The translations under genes were made by a program, and so were the position numbers. This document shows positions 8,610-16,380 of a DNA stretch of 49,256 nt, piece by piece (the stretch's first letter is position 1; each line of letters starts with the position of its first letter). The notes beneath the pieces are model-generated. The model did no database searches, was not told where the DNA came from, and saw nothing but the letters and a program-made list of their open reading frames with translations. Origin of the DNA: Planctomycetota bacterium (GTDB lineage Bacteria > Planctomycetota > MHYJ01 > JACPRB01); contig JACQVR010000045.1 of assembly GCA_016209705.1 (NCBI GenBank), forward strand, positions 1 to 49,256, given 5' to 3'.

Positions 8610-8896
8610 CCCGGCGGAGAAGAAACAACAACAAGCACCATAGTTCTCCCACGGCCATCCAGACGAGGATTGGGAGGAGAAGCCCGGCGGTTCCGGCCTG
8701 TGACGATTTGAACGTTGGCGGGTCCGCGCCCAATCAGAATTCACGTCTCTCTTGGTCTTCGCCCTTGATATCTCTCAATTTCGGCGGTAAGGGCGTCTTG
8801 AACCATGCGGGAAAGCGGGGATAATAGGCGCGAACCGATTCGTTCATCCGCTCAACCCGTGGCATGGGAGCGCGTGAATCGCGCGCGCGTTGAAAC
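8610..8896. other. Intergenic region upstream of the OpuC-type operon
   Basis: About 290 bases hold the leftover half-terminator of the truncated paralogue at the left and presumably the promoter of the osmolyte transporter at the right. I found no convincing sigma-70 boxes. A 43-codon frame on the minus strand (8734-8865) starts with ATG but has no ribosome site and no recognised relatives. Confidence 0.35.
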
Positions 8897-9661
8897 ATGA
8901 TTGAAGCGCAACGGCTGACCAAGCGGTACGGGGACGAGCACGCGGTGAAAGACGTCTCCTTCACCGTCGCCGCGGGAGAGCTGCTGATCCTTCTGGGCAC
9001 GTCGGGATCCGGAAAGACTACCACGCTCAAGATGATCAACCGCCTGGTCGAACCGACGGAAGGGAAGGTGCTCATCGAAGGACAAGACGTCGGCGCGCTT
9101 CCCGGACACGTGCTGCGTCGGCGAATCGGATACGTCTTCCAGAAGATCGGGCTCTTTCCTCACATGACGGTGAGGGAGAACATCGCTGTCCCGCTCTCGT
9201 TGCTGGGCTGGGATGCCGGCCGGACTCGCCGGCGCGTCGACGAATTGCTGGAACTGGTCGAACTGGATTCCTCCCTGCAAGACCGGCGCCCCGCCGAGCT
9301 GTCCGGCGGTCAGCAGCAGCGGGTGGGCGTGGCGCGGGCGCTGGCCGCGGAGCCGAAGCTGATGCTGCTGGATGAGCCTTTCGGCGCGCTGGACCCCTTG
9401 ACCCGGGACCGCCTGCAGCAGTCGTTCATCGACATTCGAAAGCGGCTGGGTTTAACGGCCATCTTCGTGACCCACGACATGGCCGAGGCGTTGCTGCTGG
9501 CTGATCGCGTGGCCGTCATGAAGGAGGGACGTTTGGTGCAGGTGGGAACGCCGCGTGAGCTTTTGGCCGCTCCCGCCGATTCGTACGTGGAGCATCTCTT
9601 GGAGACACCGCGGCGGCAGGCGCGTGCTTTTGACCGACTTGGTTCGGGAGACGGACGGTGA
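8897..9661 (+). CDS. Glycine betaine/choline-type ABC transporter, ATP-binding subunit (OpuCA-like)
   Basis: A 254-residue ATPase for an osmoprotectant importer. Walker A is GTSGSGKTT (34-42), the Q-loop Gln is 82, the signature is LSGGQ (135-139), Walker B is LMLLDE (155-160) and the switch His is in FVTHDMAEAL. The MINRLVEPTEG region is characteristic of the OpuCA/OsmV/ProV group. There is no C-terminal CBS pair, so this is a short form. Its TGA overlaps the GTG start of the permease gene by four bases (GTGA), implying coupled translation. Induction by osmotic stress is expected from the family, but no regulator is adjacent. Confidence 0.9.
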   Translation: MIEAQRLTKRYGDEHAVKDVSFTVAAGELLILLGTSGSGKTTTLKMINRLVEPTEGKVLIEGQDVGALPGHVLRRRIGYVFQKIGLFPHMTVRENIAVPLSLLGWDAGRTRRRVDELLELVELDSSLQDRRPAELSGGQQQRVGVARALAAEPKLMLLDEPFGALDPLTRDRLQQSFIDIRKRLGLTAIFVTHDMAEALLLADRVAVMKEGRLVQVGTPRELLAAPADSYVEHLLETPRRQARAFDRLGSGDGR

Positions 9662-11190
9662 GGGAGCAGTTACTCCTCCTGCCGGCGTATCTCACCGCGC
9701 ATCTCCAACTGACCCTGGCGGCATTGCTCCTGGCCGTCGTGATCAGCGTGCCCCTCGGAGTCCTGGTGACGCGCATGCGGCGGCTGGAGCAGCCCATGCT
9801 GGGCCTCGCCGGCATCATCCAGACCATCCCCAGTCTCGCCCTGTTGGCCATGATGGTGCCGCTCCTTTCCGCGCTGCGGTTGCCGAGCATCGGCTATCTT
9901 CCGGCCTTTATCGGACTGGTCCTTTACGGCCTCCTGCCGATTCTGAGGAATACGGTGACCGGATTAGAGGGCGTCGATCCCGCCTTCGTCGAAGCAGCCC
10001 GTGGAGTGGGCATGACGTCTGGGCAGCGGCTCCTGCGCGTCGAGCTTCCGCTCGCCCTGCCGGTCATCATCGCCGGCGTACGGACCTCGACGGTATGGAC
10101 CGTGGGGATGGCGACGCTCTCCACGCCGGTTGGGGCGACGAGCCTGGGGAACTACATTTTCGGCGGCCTGCAAACCCGCAACCTGAACGCCGTGCTCGTC
10201 GGCTGTGTCGCGGCGGCGGCGTTTGCGCTGTCGCTAGACGGTCTCATACGCTTGGTGGTCATGGGTTTGCAACAGCGTCGCCGGGCCGTCCTGAGCGTAG
10301 CCCTGGGCGCGCTCGCGCTCTTGTATCTGTACGCGGGGGTCGCGATGGGACGGGATCTCCTGAAGCCAGATCGTGAACGCATCATCATCGGCGCCAAGAC
10401 CTTTACCGAACAGTACATCCTCAGCGAAATCCTCGCCGGACAGGTAACGCGCTGGACCGGCTGGGCGACGAATACGGCGCCGTCCTTGGGTTCAACGGTG
10501 GCGTTCGACGCGTTGCGCTCGAATGAGATCGACGCCTACGTCGACTACTCGGGAACCATTTGGGCCACGATCATGCGTCGCGAAAGCAGCTTGGCGAATC
10601 GGTCAGAAATACTGGAGGAAGTGGCGCGATATCTCGGGAACGAGTATGGGATCCTGGTGGTCGGAGCTTTGGGATTCGAGAACGCCTACGCCCTCGCCAT
10701 GAGTCGCGAGAAAGCGGAGCGATTGGGGATCCGGAGGATCAGCGACCTGGCTTCGCACGCCGGCCGGTTCACGATCGGAGGAGATTACGAATTTTTTGGC
10801 CGGGCGGAGTGGCGCGCGATTCAGAAAACGTACGGGCTTACGTTTGAGGGGACGCGAACCATGGACTCCTCGCTCATGTATCAGGCCGTTGCTCAGGGCC
10901 GTGTGGACGTGATCAGTGCGTATTCCACCGATGGGCGCATCGCGGCCCTGGATCTCCTGGTGCTGGAGGATGATCGCCGCGCGATTCCCCCCTATGACGC
11001 GATCATCCTGGCGAGCGCGCGCCTGCAACGGCGCTGTCCGGAAGCGATCCATGCGCTTCGCGCCCTGATCGGGCAGGTCGACGGCGACCGGATGCGGCGA
11101 ATGAACCAAGCCGTTGATGAAGAGGGTCAAAGCCCGCCGCGAGTCGCCCACACATTCTTGGACGATTTCCAAGAGACCGTCGGTCGTTGA
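9658..11190 (+). CDS. Fused permease and substrate-binding protein of an osmolyte ABC transporter (OpuCB-OpuCC type)
   Basis: A 510-residue fusion. Residues 1-215 are the permease with about six helices and the EAARGVGMTSGQRLL loop that docks on the ATPase. A further helix around 210-235 passes into a periplasmic-binding domain (about 243-510) beginning IIIGAKTFTEQYILSEILA and containing GSTVAFDALRSNEIDAYVDYSGT, as in the OpuAC/OpuCC quaternary-amine binders. With the ATPase just upstream this is a complete importer in two genes. It starts with GTG at 9658, overlapping the upstream stop. The fusion is a known variant; the ligand (betaine, choline, carnitine) is not decided by sequence. Confidence 0.9.
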   Translation: MREQLLLLPAYLTAHLQLTLAALLLAVVISVPLGVLVTRMRRLEQPMLGLAGIIQTIPSLALLAMMVPLLSALRLPSIGYLPAFIGLVLYGLLPILRNTVTGLEGVDPAFVEAARGVGMTSGQRLLRVELPLALPVIIAGVRTSTVWTVGMATLSTPVGATSLGNYIFGGLQTRNLNAVLVGCVAAAAFALSLDGLIRLVVMGLQQRRRAVLSVALGALALLYLYAGVAMGRDLLKPDRERIIIGAKTFTEQYILSEILAGQVTRWTGWATNTAPSLGSTVAFDALRSNEIDAYVDYSGTIWATIMRRESSLANRSEILEEVARYLGNEYGILVVGALGFENAYALAMSREKAERLGIRRISDLASHAGRFTIGGDYEFFGRAEWRAIQKTYGLTFEGTRTMDSSLMYQAVAQGRVDVISAYSTDGRIAALDLLVLEDDRRAIPPYDAIILASARLQRRCPEAIHALRALIGQVDGDRMRRMNQAVDEEGQSPPRVAHTFLDDFQETVGR

Positions 11191-11370
11191 GCGGATGTGA
11201 GGCGAAGTATGCTGTAGGGGTTCTTCGTCTCCTGCCAAACACGTCGCGCCGTACGCTCTAACCCAACGCCGCCACCGCTTTGTGGATCTTCGATCAGCTC
11301 GTCGGCTCCGCGACGGACCCGCAACTTCGGCGATCTTTCATCCTCAACGAGGATTTGGTCCATCCAGAAC

Positions 11371-11943
11371 TCAGCCCGCGAACGCGCGGTCGCTCTGGGG
11401 CGCCTCGGCGCTTTCTTGCGCGGCTTTCACGGCCTCAACAACGGTTTCCCGGATCGCCTTCCTCGTGCCTTTCATTTGGGCGAATCCGCCGCGGTAGATG
11501 AGCTTGCCGGTCTTGTCCAGGACGAAGGTGTGGTTGACTTGCTTCGCCCCGAAGTGGTCCCGGCCCTTCCGGCCCGTGTCGAACACGCAGGCGTACTCCA
11601 GCTCGTGCTTGTTGATGTATTTCTCGACGATCTTGCTGGAGTCCCACTTATCGGTGAAGACGGCGATGAACTTCACCCCCGACTTCGGATCGTTCCAAGG
11701 TTCGGCGATCTTCTTGACGAGTTTGGGGTTTATGGCGACGGGGCAAGCCCTCGATTGGAAATAGACGACGACGACTTGGCCCTCGATCTTCTTGTCCTTG
11801 TCCTCGCGGAAGTCCGAGAGTTTGAATTCCTTTCCCTCTTGATCCTTGAACGTGATGTCGGGCACCACCTCGCCCAGCTTGAGATCGTTCCGAAAAGCGG
11901 GAGCCAGAGCGAGCGCTCCCAGCGCCATTGCCATCATCCTCAT
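11371..11943 (-). CDS. Exported thioredoxin-fold (AhpC/TSA-like redoxin) protein
   Basis: A 190-residue thioredoxin-fold protein. A short hydrophobic N-terminus (MMAMALGALALAPAF) suggests export. The redoxin core begins LGEVVPDITFKDQEGKEFKLS, with strand QVVVVYFQSRACPVA. The single Cys in SRACPVA occupies the peroxidatic or first CxxC position, but the resolving Cys is absent there; another Cys lies in LEYACVFD. The end (HTFVLDKTGKLIYRGGF) is typical of TlpA/AhpC-like proteins. The ATG at 11943 is chosen because AGGAGA sits a few bases upstream; an earlier start at 12000 would lack both a ribosome site and a sensible signal peptide. Confidence 0.8.
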   Translation of the reverse strand: MRMMAMALGALALAPAFRNDLKLGEVVPDITFKDQEGKEFKLSDFREDKDKKIEGQVVVVYFQSRACPVAINPKLVKKIAEPWNDPKSGVKFIAVFTDKWDSSKIVEKYINKHELEYACVFDTGRKGRDHFGAKQVNHTFVLDKTGKLIYRGGFAQMKGTRKAIRETVVEAVKAAQESAEAPQSDRAFAG

Positions 11944-12363
11944 AGGTTCTCCTTCGATTGGGTATGGCTGTCCATGTCCGTAGAAGAAGCTGGACAGCAA
12001 TAGCTTAAATAATCACTTGGCGCGACAGGTTCTCGTATCACGGACAGATTTGCAATACTTACAACGCCGAACAAGGCTCCATTTAATAAAAGAGCCACAG
12101 AGAACGAGAATGGCCCAAAAATCGGGAAGCCTTCCGTAGAAGCCTCTGGATATTAGTACGCCAAACCCATGCCAAGTTCACTGAAAAACGTCGCGCTTTG
12201 TCAGACGCGAGGGCGCAGAGCGTGGCCATCGCTTAGCGCAGCGTCCCGCAATCTTGTGACCGGATGGGACCGGGCGCGGAATCGCGAGTCGCGTTCTCCG
12301 TGGGCGCCTATCCGACTCGGGACTGTCGACTCGAGACTCGGGACACCGCCGCTCACCATCTGA
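11944..12363. other. Intergenic region with AT-rich part and a GACTC-type repeat
   Basis: No gene is visible in about 420 bases. The left part (12001-12160) is notably AT-rich for this genome and likely carries the promoter of the leftward redoxin gene. Around 12310-12345 lies an imperfect run of ACTCGGGACT and ACTCGAGACT units, a relative of the GGACTCT hairpins found at 22908, 41515 and 42358. Confidence 0.4.
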
Positions 12364-13248
12364 TCACTCTCCTGCGGGCGGCGGTACTTGGCACAGCACG
12401 ACGCGAAGGCCGAAGTTGTGGCCGCGCGTCGAGGGCCGGTTCTCATTGCGGGACGCCGATCGCGTTTCGTGGGCGGAGTAGTTTGAGCTTCCGCCGCGCA
12501 GGCAACGGAACTCACCATTCGTGGGGCCCGTCGGATCCGTGATCGTTTCGGAAGGATAGGGGCCGTACCAGTCTTCGCACCACTCGTACGCGTTCCCATG
12601 CATATCGAAGAGTCCCCACGCGTTCGCCTTCTTCTTGCCGACCGGATGCATCAGCCTTCCCGAATTCTTGTCGTACCACGAGTGTTCGCCCAGCAACATC
12701 TGGTCATCCCCGAAGCACCATCTTCCCGGCTCTCCCGCCCGGCAGGCGTACTCCCATTGCGCTTCCGTCGGCATCCCCGCTGTTTTCCCATCGAGCTGAT
12801 CCGCGATCTTGTCGTTCAGCCTCTTGATGAACTCCCGGCAATCCACCCAGGAAACGCCCGTTACCGGCAAATCGGCGCTTCTGCGGGTTGAAGGATTGGA
12901 TCCCATGACCGCGGTCCACTGGGCCTGCGTCGTCTCCGTCGTCTGTATCCAGTAGTCTTTGGAGATCGTGACTTCGTGAGGCGCTGCGTCCCTGATCTCC
13001 TTGGCGCCCATCGTGAACGTTCCCGCCTTGATTTTTACGAACTCCATCTTCAGCTCTTTGCCGTCGTCGCCGAGATCGAGGACGATCTTTCCGTCTCCCT
13101 CATTCTCCTGCTCATCCTGCGCCCATGCCATCGCCTGGGCGTGGCGGTGGCCCGCATGGTGAGTCGTGTTGACATGCTCCAGCGCAAACAAGGCCGGTGG
13201 CGTCAACAAAAGAGCGATCGCGATGCAGATTCTGAATGTTCGCTTCAT
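12364..13248 (-). CDS. Exported formylglycine-generating-enzyme-like (FGE-sulfatase domain) protein
   Basis: A 294-residue protein with a signal peptide (MKRTFRICIAIALLLTPPALFA) and an FGE-sulfatase/SUMF1 domain. Marks are VKIKAGTFTMGA, ETTQAQWTAVMG, PVTGVSWVDC, PTEAQWEYACRAG, DMHGNAYEWCEDWYG and the closing LRGGSS with NFGLRVV. In planctomycetes these domains are plentiful and usually not true sulfatase activators; the Cys pair needed for formylglycine formation is not evident, so a binding or structural role is more likely. The ATG at 13248 gives a clean signal peptide; the longer frame from 13287 would spoil it. It is transcribed alone. Confidence 0.85.
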   Translation of the reverse strand: MKRTFRICIAIALLLTPPALFALEHVNTTHHAGHRHAQAMAWAQDEQENEGDGKIVLDLGDDGKELKMEFVKIKAGTFTMGAKEIRDAAPHEVTISKDYWIQTTETTQAQWTAVMGSNPSTRRSADLPVTGVSWVDCREFIKRLNDKIADQLDGKTAGMPTEAQWEYACRAGEPGRWCFGDDQMLLGEHSWYDKNSGRLMHPVGKKKANAWGLFDMHGNAYEWCEDWYGPYPSETITDPTGPTNGEFRCLRGGSSNYSAHETRSASRNENRPSTRGHNFGLRVVLCQVPPPAGE

Positions 13249-13769
13249 AATCCCAAGGCTCCCACGCTTACGCCAATAACGAAACACAGGAACAGCATTA
13301 AATATGCGCTACCCTCATACACCGCTTCCCCAAGCTCTGGCCGCCTGGGTTGAGGCTGCCGCTGTCGCCTTGGCGATCAGCTCCAATAACTGTTACGTAC
13401 TGGAGCCCGAGATCGAGCAACCAAAGATTATGGGGATGTTGTCGCTCTATGCCGGCGCCAAGAAGCCGGCGCAAAAAGTATGGGTAGCTCGCTTTCATAG
13501 GCCCGTGCGGGATTTCGGCAGGCACGGACTCGGTCGGAGGCCGCTGGCGGCAGGGGGTTACGAAGTTCCCCGGGATGAGAAGAAGCCACCTTCTTGCGGG
13601 GCCGTGTACTTATGGGTACATTGTCCGCGACAGAGGATGTCCCCTGTCTTGGCGCGGCCCGATGTGGCTGTCCCTCGAAATCGCCGGGGATCGTTGCGGA
13701 CGAAACCTCCAGGAAAGGAACGAACGAGACCGAGGCTGGGGCGCCACTGGAGAAACGGAGGTACCGCGA
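13249..13769. other. Intergenic region, no recognised gene
   Basis: About 520 bases between divergent genes. Open frames cross it on both strands but none resembles a known protein. There is a short perfect hairpin (GCCGGC on each side of GCCAAGAA) at about 13453-13472. GC content and frame usage resemble decayed coding sequence, perhaps an old gene, though I cannot say which. The promoter of the FGE gene is expected near 13260-13310, where the sequence is AT-richer. Confidence 0.35.
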
Positions 13770-14201
13770 ATGAGAATCGTCACGCGAACGTGCCTGAAAT
13801 GCGGGGAGACTCTGATCGCGGGATTTCGAACGTGTCAAAAATGCGGCTGGCACAAGGCGGCGCCCCCGCCCAACAAACAACCCAGGATCCTCCGACGCGG
13901 TGGAACCGTTCTTGGCATTGGGTTGGCGGGCGCGATCTCGTCCGGCGTCTTGTGCCTTATCGCTTGGTATTTGGAAATTTCTCTCATCGCGTATTTCGGT
14001 TTGCTGTTCAGCCTGCTGTGCCCGGTTGCGTGGTATCTAGGAACCGTCTATGAGAAGGAGTGCGTTCTTCTTGATCGTGAACCCGATCGCACGGGCATAG
14101 CCGGGAAAAGGCTTGGAATCGCGGCGACCATCATCCTGGTCCTCGCCGTTTTGTCCTATGTCGCCAGCCGGTTGTTTGTCGGCATCTCCGGGTCCATGTA
14201 G
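13770..14201 (+). CDS. Small zinc-ribbon membrane protein
   Basis: A 143-residue protein. The N-terminus holds two CxxC knuckles (TCLKCGETL and TCQKCGW), predicting one zinc ion. About three hydrophobic helices follow (around residues 38-60, 63-82 and 112-135), with a charged loop between the last two. Similar zinc-ribbon plus helix proteins are common in planctomycetes and have no assigned role. The ATG at 13770 is chosen because GGAGG lies nine bases upstream and translation starts just before the first Cys pair; the same frame stays open back to 13575 without sensible protein. A MITE-like repeat starts right after the stop. Confidence 0.7.
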   Translation: MRIVTRTCLKCGETLIAGFRTCQKCGWHKAAPPPNKQPRILRRGGTVLGIGLAGAISSGVLCLIAWYLEISLIAYFGLLFSLLCPVAWYLGTVYEKECVLLDREPDRTGIAGKRLGIAATIILVLAVLSYVASRLFVGISGSM

Positions 14202-14208
14202 TAAGGAT

Positions 14209-14352
14209 TTGTGAATAAATAACTGATGCGATTTCTTGGGGAAAACTTGAACCGCCAAAGCGGCTAAAACGCCAAAAAGACCGCCAAAAGAGATTCCGCT
14301 GGCGCTTTGGCGTTTATGCGGTTTATTCGGAAATAGAGCTCTTATCTTGTCA
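14209..14352. repeat. MITE-like inverted repeat, copy 1
   Basis: A roughly 140 bp element. Its inner arms are ACCGCCAAAGCGGCTAAAAC on the left and GGCGCTTTGGCGTTTATGCG on the right. Its outer arms resemble TTGTGAATAAATA and AAATAGAGCTCTTATCTTG. It resembles the elements at 22768-22905 and 40181-40290. It lies between two convergent genes, directly behind one stop codon. No coding capacity. Confidence 0.6.
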
Positions 14353-14420
14353 CGAGCCCTAACGCTCGCACCGCCCGTCCATCGAACTCTTCTGAAGAAC
14401 GGGCGGGGGCGATCCGCGGC

Positions 14421-15236
14421 TCATTCCCAAGTCCAGGTCTGTTCGCTCTTCACCTCGAGGCTGCCCGTGAATTTCGCCCCGCTGTTCGCATCATCTCCGG
14501 ATATCTCCACGTGTCCTTCCACCGCGATGGAAAGCAACCTACCTGTGGCCAGCTCCAGGCGAGCGGTCGCCTTGGCTTTACCTTTCATGGTCGCCGACTC
14601 GCCCATTTTGCCCGAGATTTCGATGTCGTAAACGATGATCGCGATCTTCGCCGCGTTCGAACCGGAGACCTCGGAAAGTTTTGCTTTTACTTTAGCCGCC
14701 GTCCATTCGACTCCCTGGGCCTCGGCCGAGAGTTCGTCCAGCATATCTCGCTCCGGGGTATCCCACGTCGCGCCCACGGCGACCGCCTCCTTTGGGAGTC
14801 CCTTGACGAATGCCGGAAGCTGGAGGCGATGCTTCTTCAACTCGTCGCCGCCGGCTCCATCGCCGCCTTCGACGACGGTCTGCTCGCCCTTCTTCTTCAG
14901 GGTCACCGACTTTCCTTCGAGAGTCATCTTGGTGCGAACCGGCTCTTCGGCGAACGGATTTTTCTCTTCGCGCCAGCCCTCGAGAATTTTTCTCTCCAGG
15001 GCGGCGGGTTCGCGTCCCGTCACCTCCAGAACCTCGTCCTTCACCTTCAGGAGCGATTTCTGAAGGAGGGACAGTTCCTGCTTCTCTTCGCCGACCTGCC
15101 CGTTGATCTTGCCCGACACGGAGGACGTTGAAACGTAAGTGTATTTGTCCCCCTTCTTCACATGGACTTCGAGCTTCACGCTCTCCTGTCCGAAGGCCGA
15201 AGAAGCCAGAAAGATCAAAACGAAGATGGTCTTCAT
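14421..15236 (-). CDS. Exported protein of unknown function
   Basis: A 271-residue protein with a short signal peptide (MKTIFVLIFLASSAFG, cleavage before QESVKLE). The mature part is rich in charged residues and beta strands, with a middle segment (EELKKHRLQLPAF..GATW) and an end with alternating polar and hydrophobic residues (GKAKATARLELATGRLLSIAVEGHVEISG). That pattern suggests a periplasmic or surface beta-sandwich. I recognise no family; planctomycete proteins with similar repeats of T-G-R-L-L-S-I are uncharacterised. The ATG at 15236 is preferred for the signal peptide and an AAGGGG about seven bases upstream. Confidence 0.7.
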   Translation of the reverse strand: MKTIFVLIFLASSAFGQESVKLEVHVKKGDKYTYVSTSSVSGKINGQVGEEKQELSLLQKSLLKVKDEVLEVTGREPAALERKILEGWREEKNPFAEEPVRTKMTLEGKSVTLKKKGEQTVVEGGDGAGGDELKKHRLQLPAFVKGLPKEAVAVGATWDTPERDMLDELSAEAQGVEWTAAKVKAKLSEVSGSNAAKIAIIVYDIEISGKMGESATMKGKAKATARLELATGRLLSIAVEGHVEISGDDANSGAKFTGSLEVKSEQTWTWE

Positions 15237-15374
15237 GCGCGGACCCCTTTCATGCGAGATCCAAGATTCTAGTGGCGCGGTCAAGCCGTTGTCAAAAGGT
15301 GGGTAGGAAGGGGAGCGGCGGCGCAGGCGCGTTTCAGCGGTTCATCCGAGAAATTGAACCCTTATTATGGTTTG

Positions 15375-15596
15375 TCAAAGGTGATCAACCCGGTAGCCTC
15401 CTTCATGACATTGCGTCATAAATCGCTTCAGACTTCCGGGGCGGCCCGTGACTTCGATGTCCAATATCGCGTTTGTGGTGGTGACGCGGCCTCGGATGAT
15501 GCTGACGCGGATTCCCGGCACGCGATCGGCCCGAGGGATCGGTTCGCTGGCCGGATTGTGGCGTTCCAGATGAAGGTAAACCGTATTGTTCGCCAT
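15375..15596 (-). CDS. Small NIL-domain-like protein
   Basis: A 73-residue protein that looks like a stand-alone NIL domain, an ACT-like ferredoxin fold found at the end of methionine transporter ATPases and in some ferredoxins. The pattern is an initial strand with a proline-marked helix (ASEPIPRADRV), then GIRVSIIRGRV, TTTNAILDIEV, and a helix GSLKRFMTQC ending in a short strand. In the family this domain binds small ligands such as methionine or aids assembly of iron-sulfur proteins. The ATG has GAGGTG five bases upstream, supporting a real gene despite its size. No transporter or ferredoxin partner is nearby. Confidence 0.6.
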   Translation of the reverse strand: MANNTVYLHLERHNPASEPIPRADRVPGIRVSIIRGRVTTTNAILDIEVTGRPGSLKRFMTQCHEGGYRVDHL

Positions 15597-15888
15597 AGCT
15601 CACCTCAGCCGATTAAGATCCTGTGGCGTTCCCGCGCAGACTGGGTGAAATCGTCTGCCCATCGAGCCCATTGCTCGACACGTGACGCTCTCCCCACATA
15701 TGGCAAATACTGGCTCCGCCATTTCCATTTTGGACGTATTTCCACCGCCTCGATTTGTATAACCTACTGGGCGGTATGGAGATGTAAAATCTGCACAAAT
15801 TTTCACCAGGCCACCATGGATCCGGACTGGACGGATGCCGAAATCGCAACGTCCGTTCAGCAGCCTGGGTACTTCCCGACACAATGCC
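15597..15888. other. Intergenic region between NIL-domain gene and polymerase IV remnant
   Basis: About 290 bases. The part from 15755 to 15815 is AT-rich (CGATTTGTATAACC, TGTAAAATCTGCACAAAT) and probably holds promoter sequence for one or both flanking genes. No protein or RNA is recognised. Confidence 0.35.
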
Positions 15889-16234
15889 ATGGCGCTGACC
15901 ACACGCCGCATCGTGCATGTGGACAAGGACGCGTTTTACGCATCCGTCGAACAGCGAGAAGATCTGTGCGCGCACCGTGACGATCAAGGTGCGCACCTCC
16001 AACTTCGAAGCGGTCACTCGCTCCACGCCGGAAATCGCCGCACGGGCCGCGGCGCTGCTCGACCGCACCGAAGCCGGCTGCCGCCCGGTGCGCCTGTTCG
16101 GCGTGACACTCCATGGGATTATCCCCAGCCCGAGGGAAAGCGGAAGGATCCTCATCTCTATCTTCCCTTCCCATAACTCGCAACGGCGTGCCCTGGTCCG
16201 CCCGGGATTTCAAAACCGGCACTTCACGGCATGA
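15889..16234 (+). pseudogene. dinB: DNA polymerase IV gene with its middle deleted
   Basis: The ATG at 15889 starts TTRRIVHVDKDAFYASVEQRE, the unmistakable palm start of Y-family polymerase IV (HVDMDAFYASVEQR in most). From about 15955 the sequence jumps, in another frame, to the C-terminal little-finger domain: RTVTIKVRTSNFEAVTRS, then LLDRTEAGCRPVRLFGV. A normal gene would have some 800-850 bases between these points, including the catalytic SLDE carboxylates. The loss therefore removed the active site and shifted the frame. The remnant continues to a stop at 16232-16234, though the last 30 residues look like noise. Non-functional. Confidence 0.8.
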
Positions 16235-16380
16235 TTAACCAAGTTATTGGACCTTATGGGCTTGCATGTGGCGCCGGCGCAGGGATCTGGAGTCGTTTTA
16301 TTAGGGGTACGACTCTTGCAAGGCCCGGACGTCAATCTAGCGGTGTGGATCAATCCGAACCTTGTAAAGGAACCATCACA

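Noticed and set aside
8734..8865. A 43-codon minus-strand frame (MPRVERMNES...)
   Set aside because: Starts with ATG but has no ribosome site, operon context or recognised relatives; too short to support.
11191..11370. A minus-strand frame (11127-11363) between the osmolyte transporter and redoxin genes
   Set aside because: No recognisable domain; likely just the transcription-end region of the two convergent genes.
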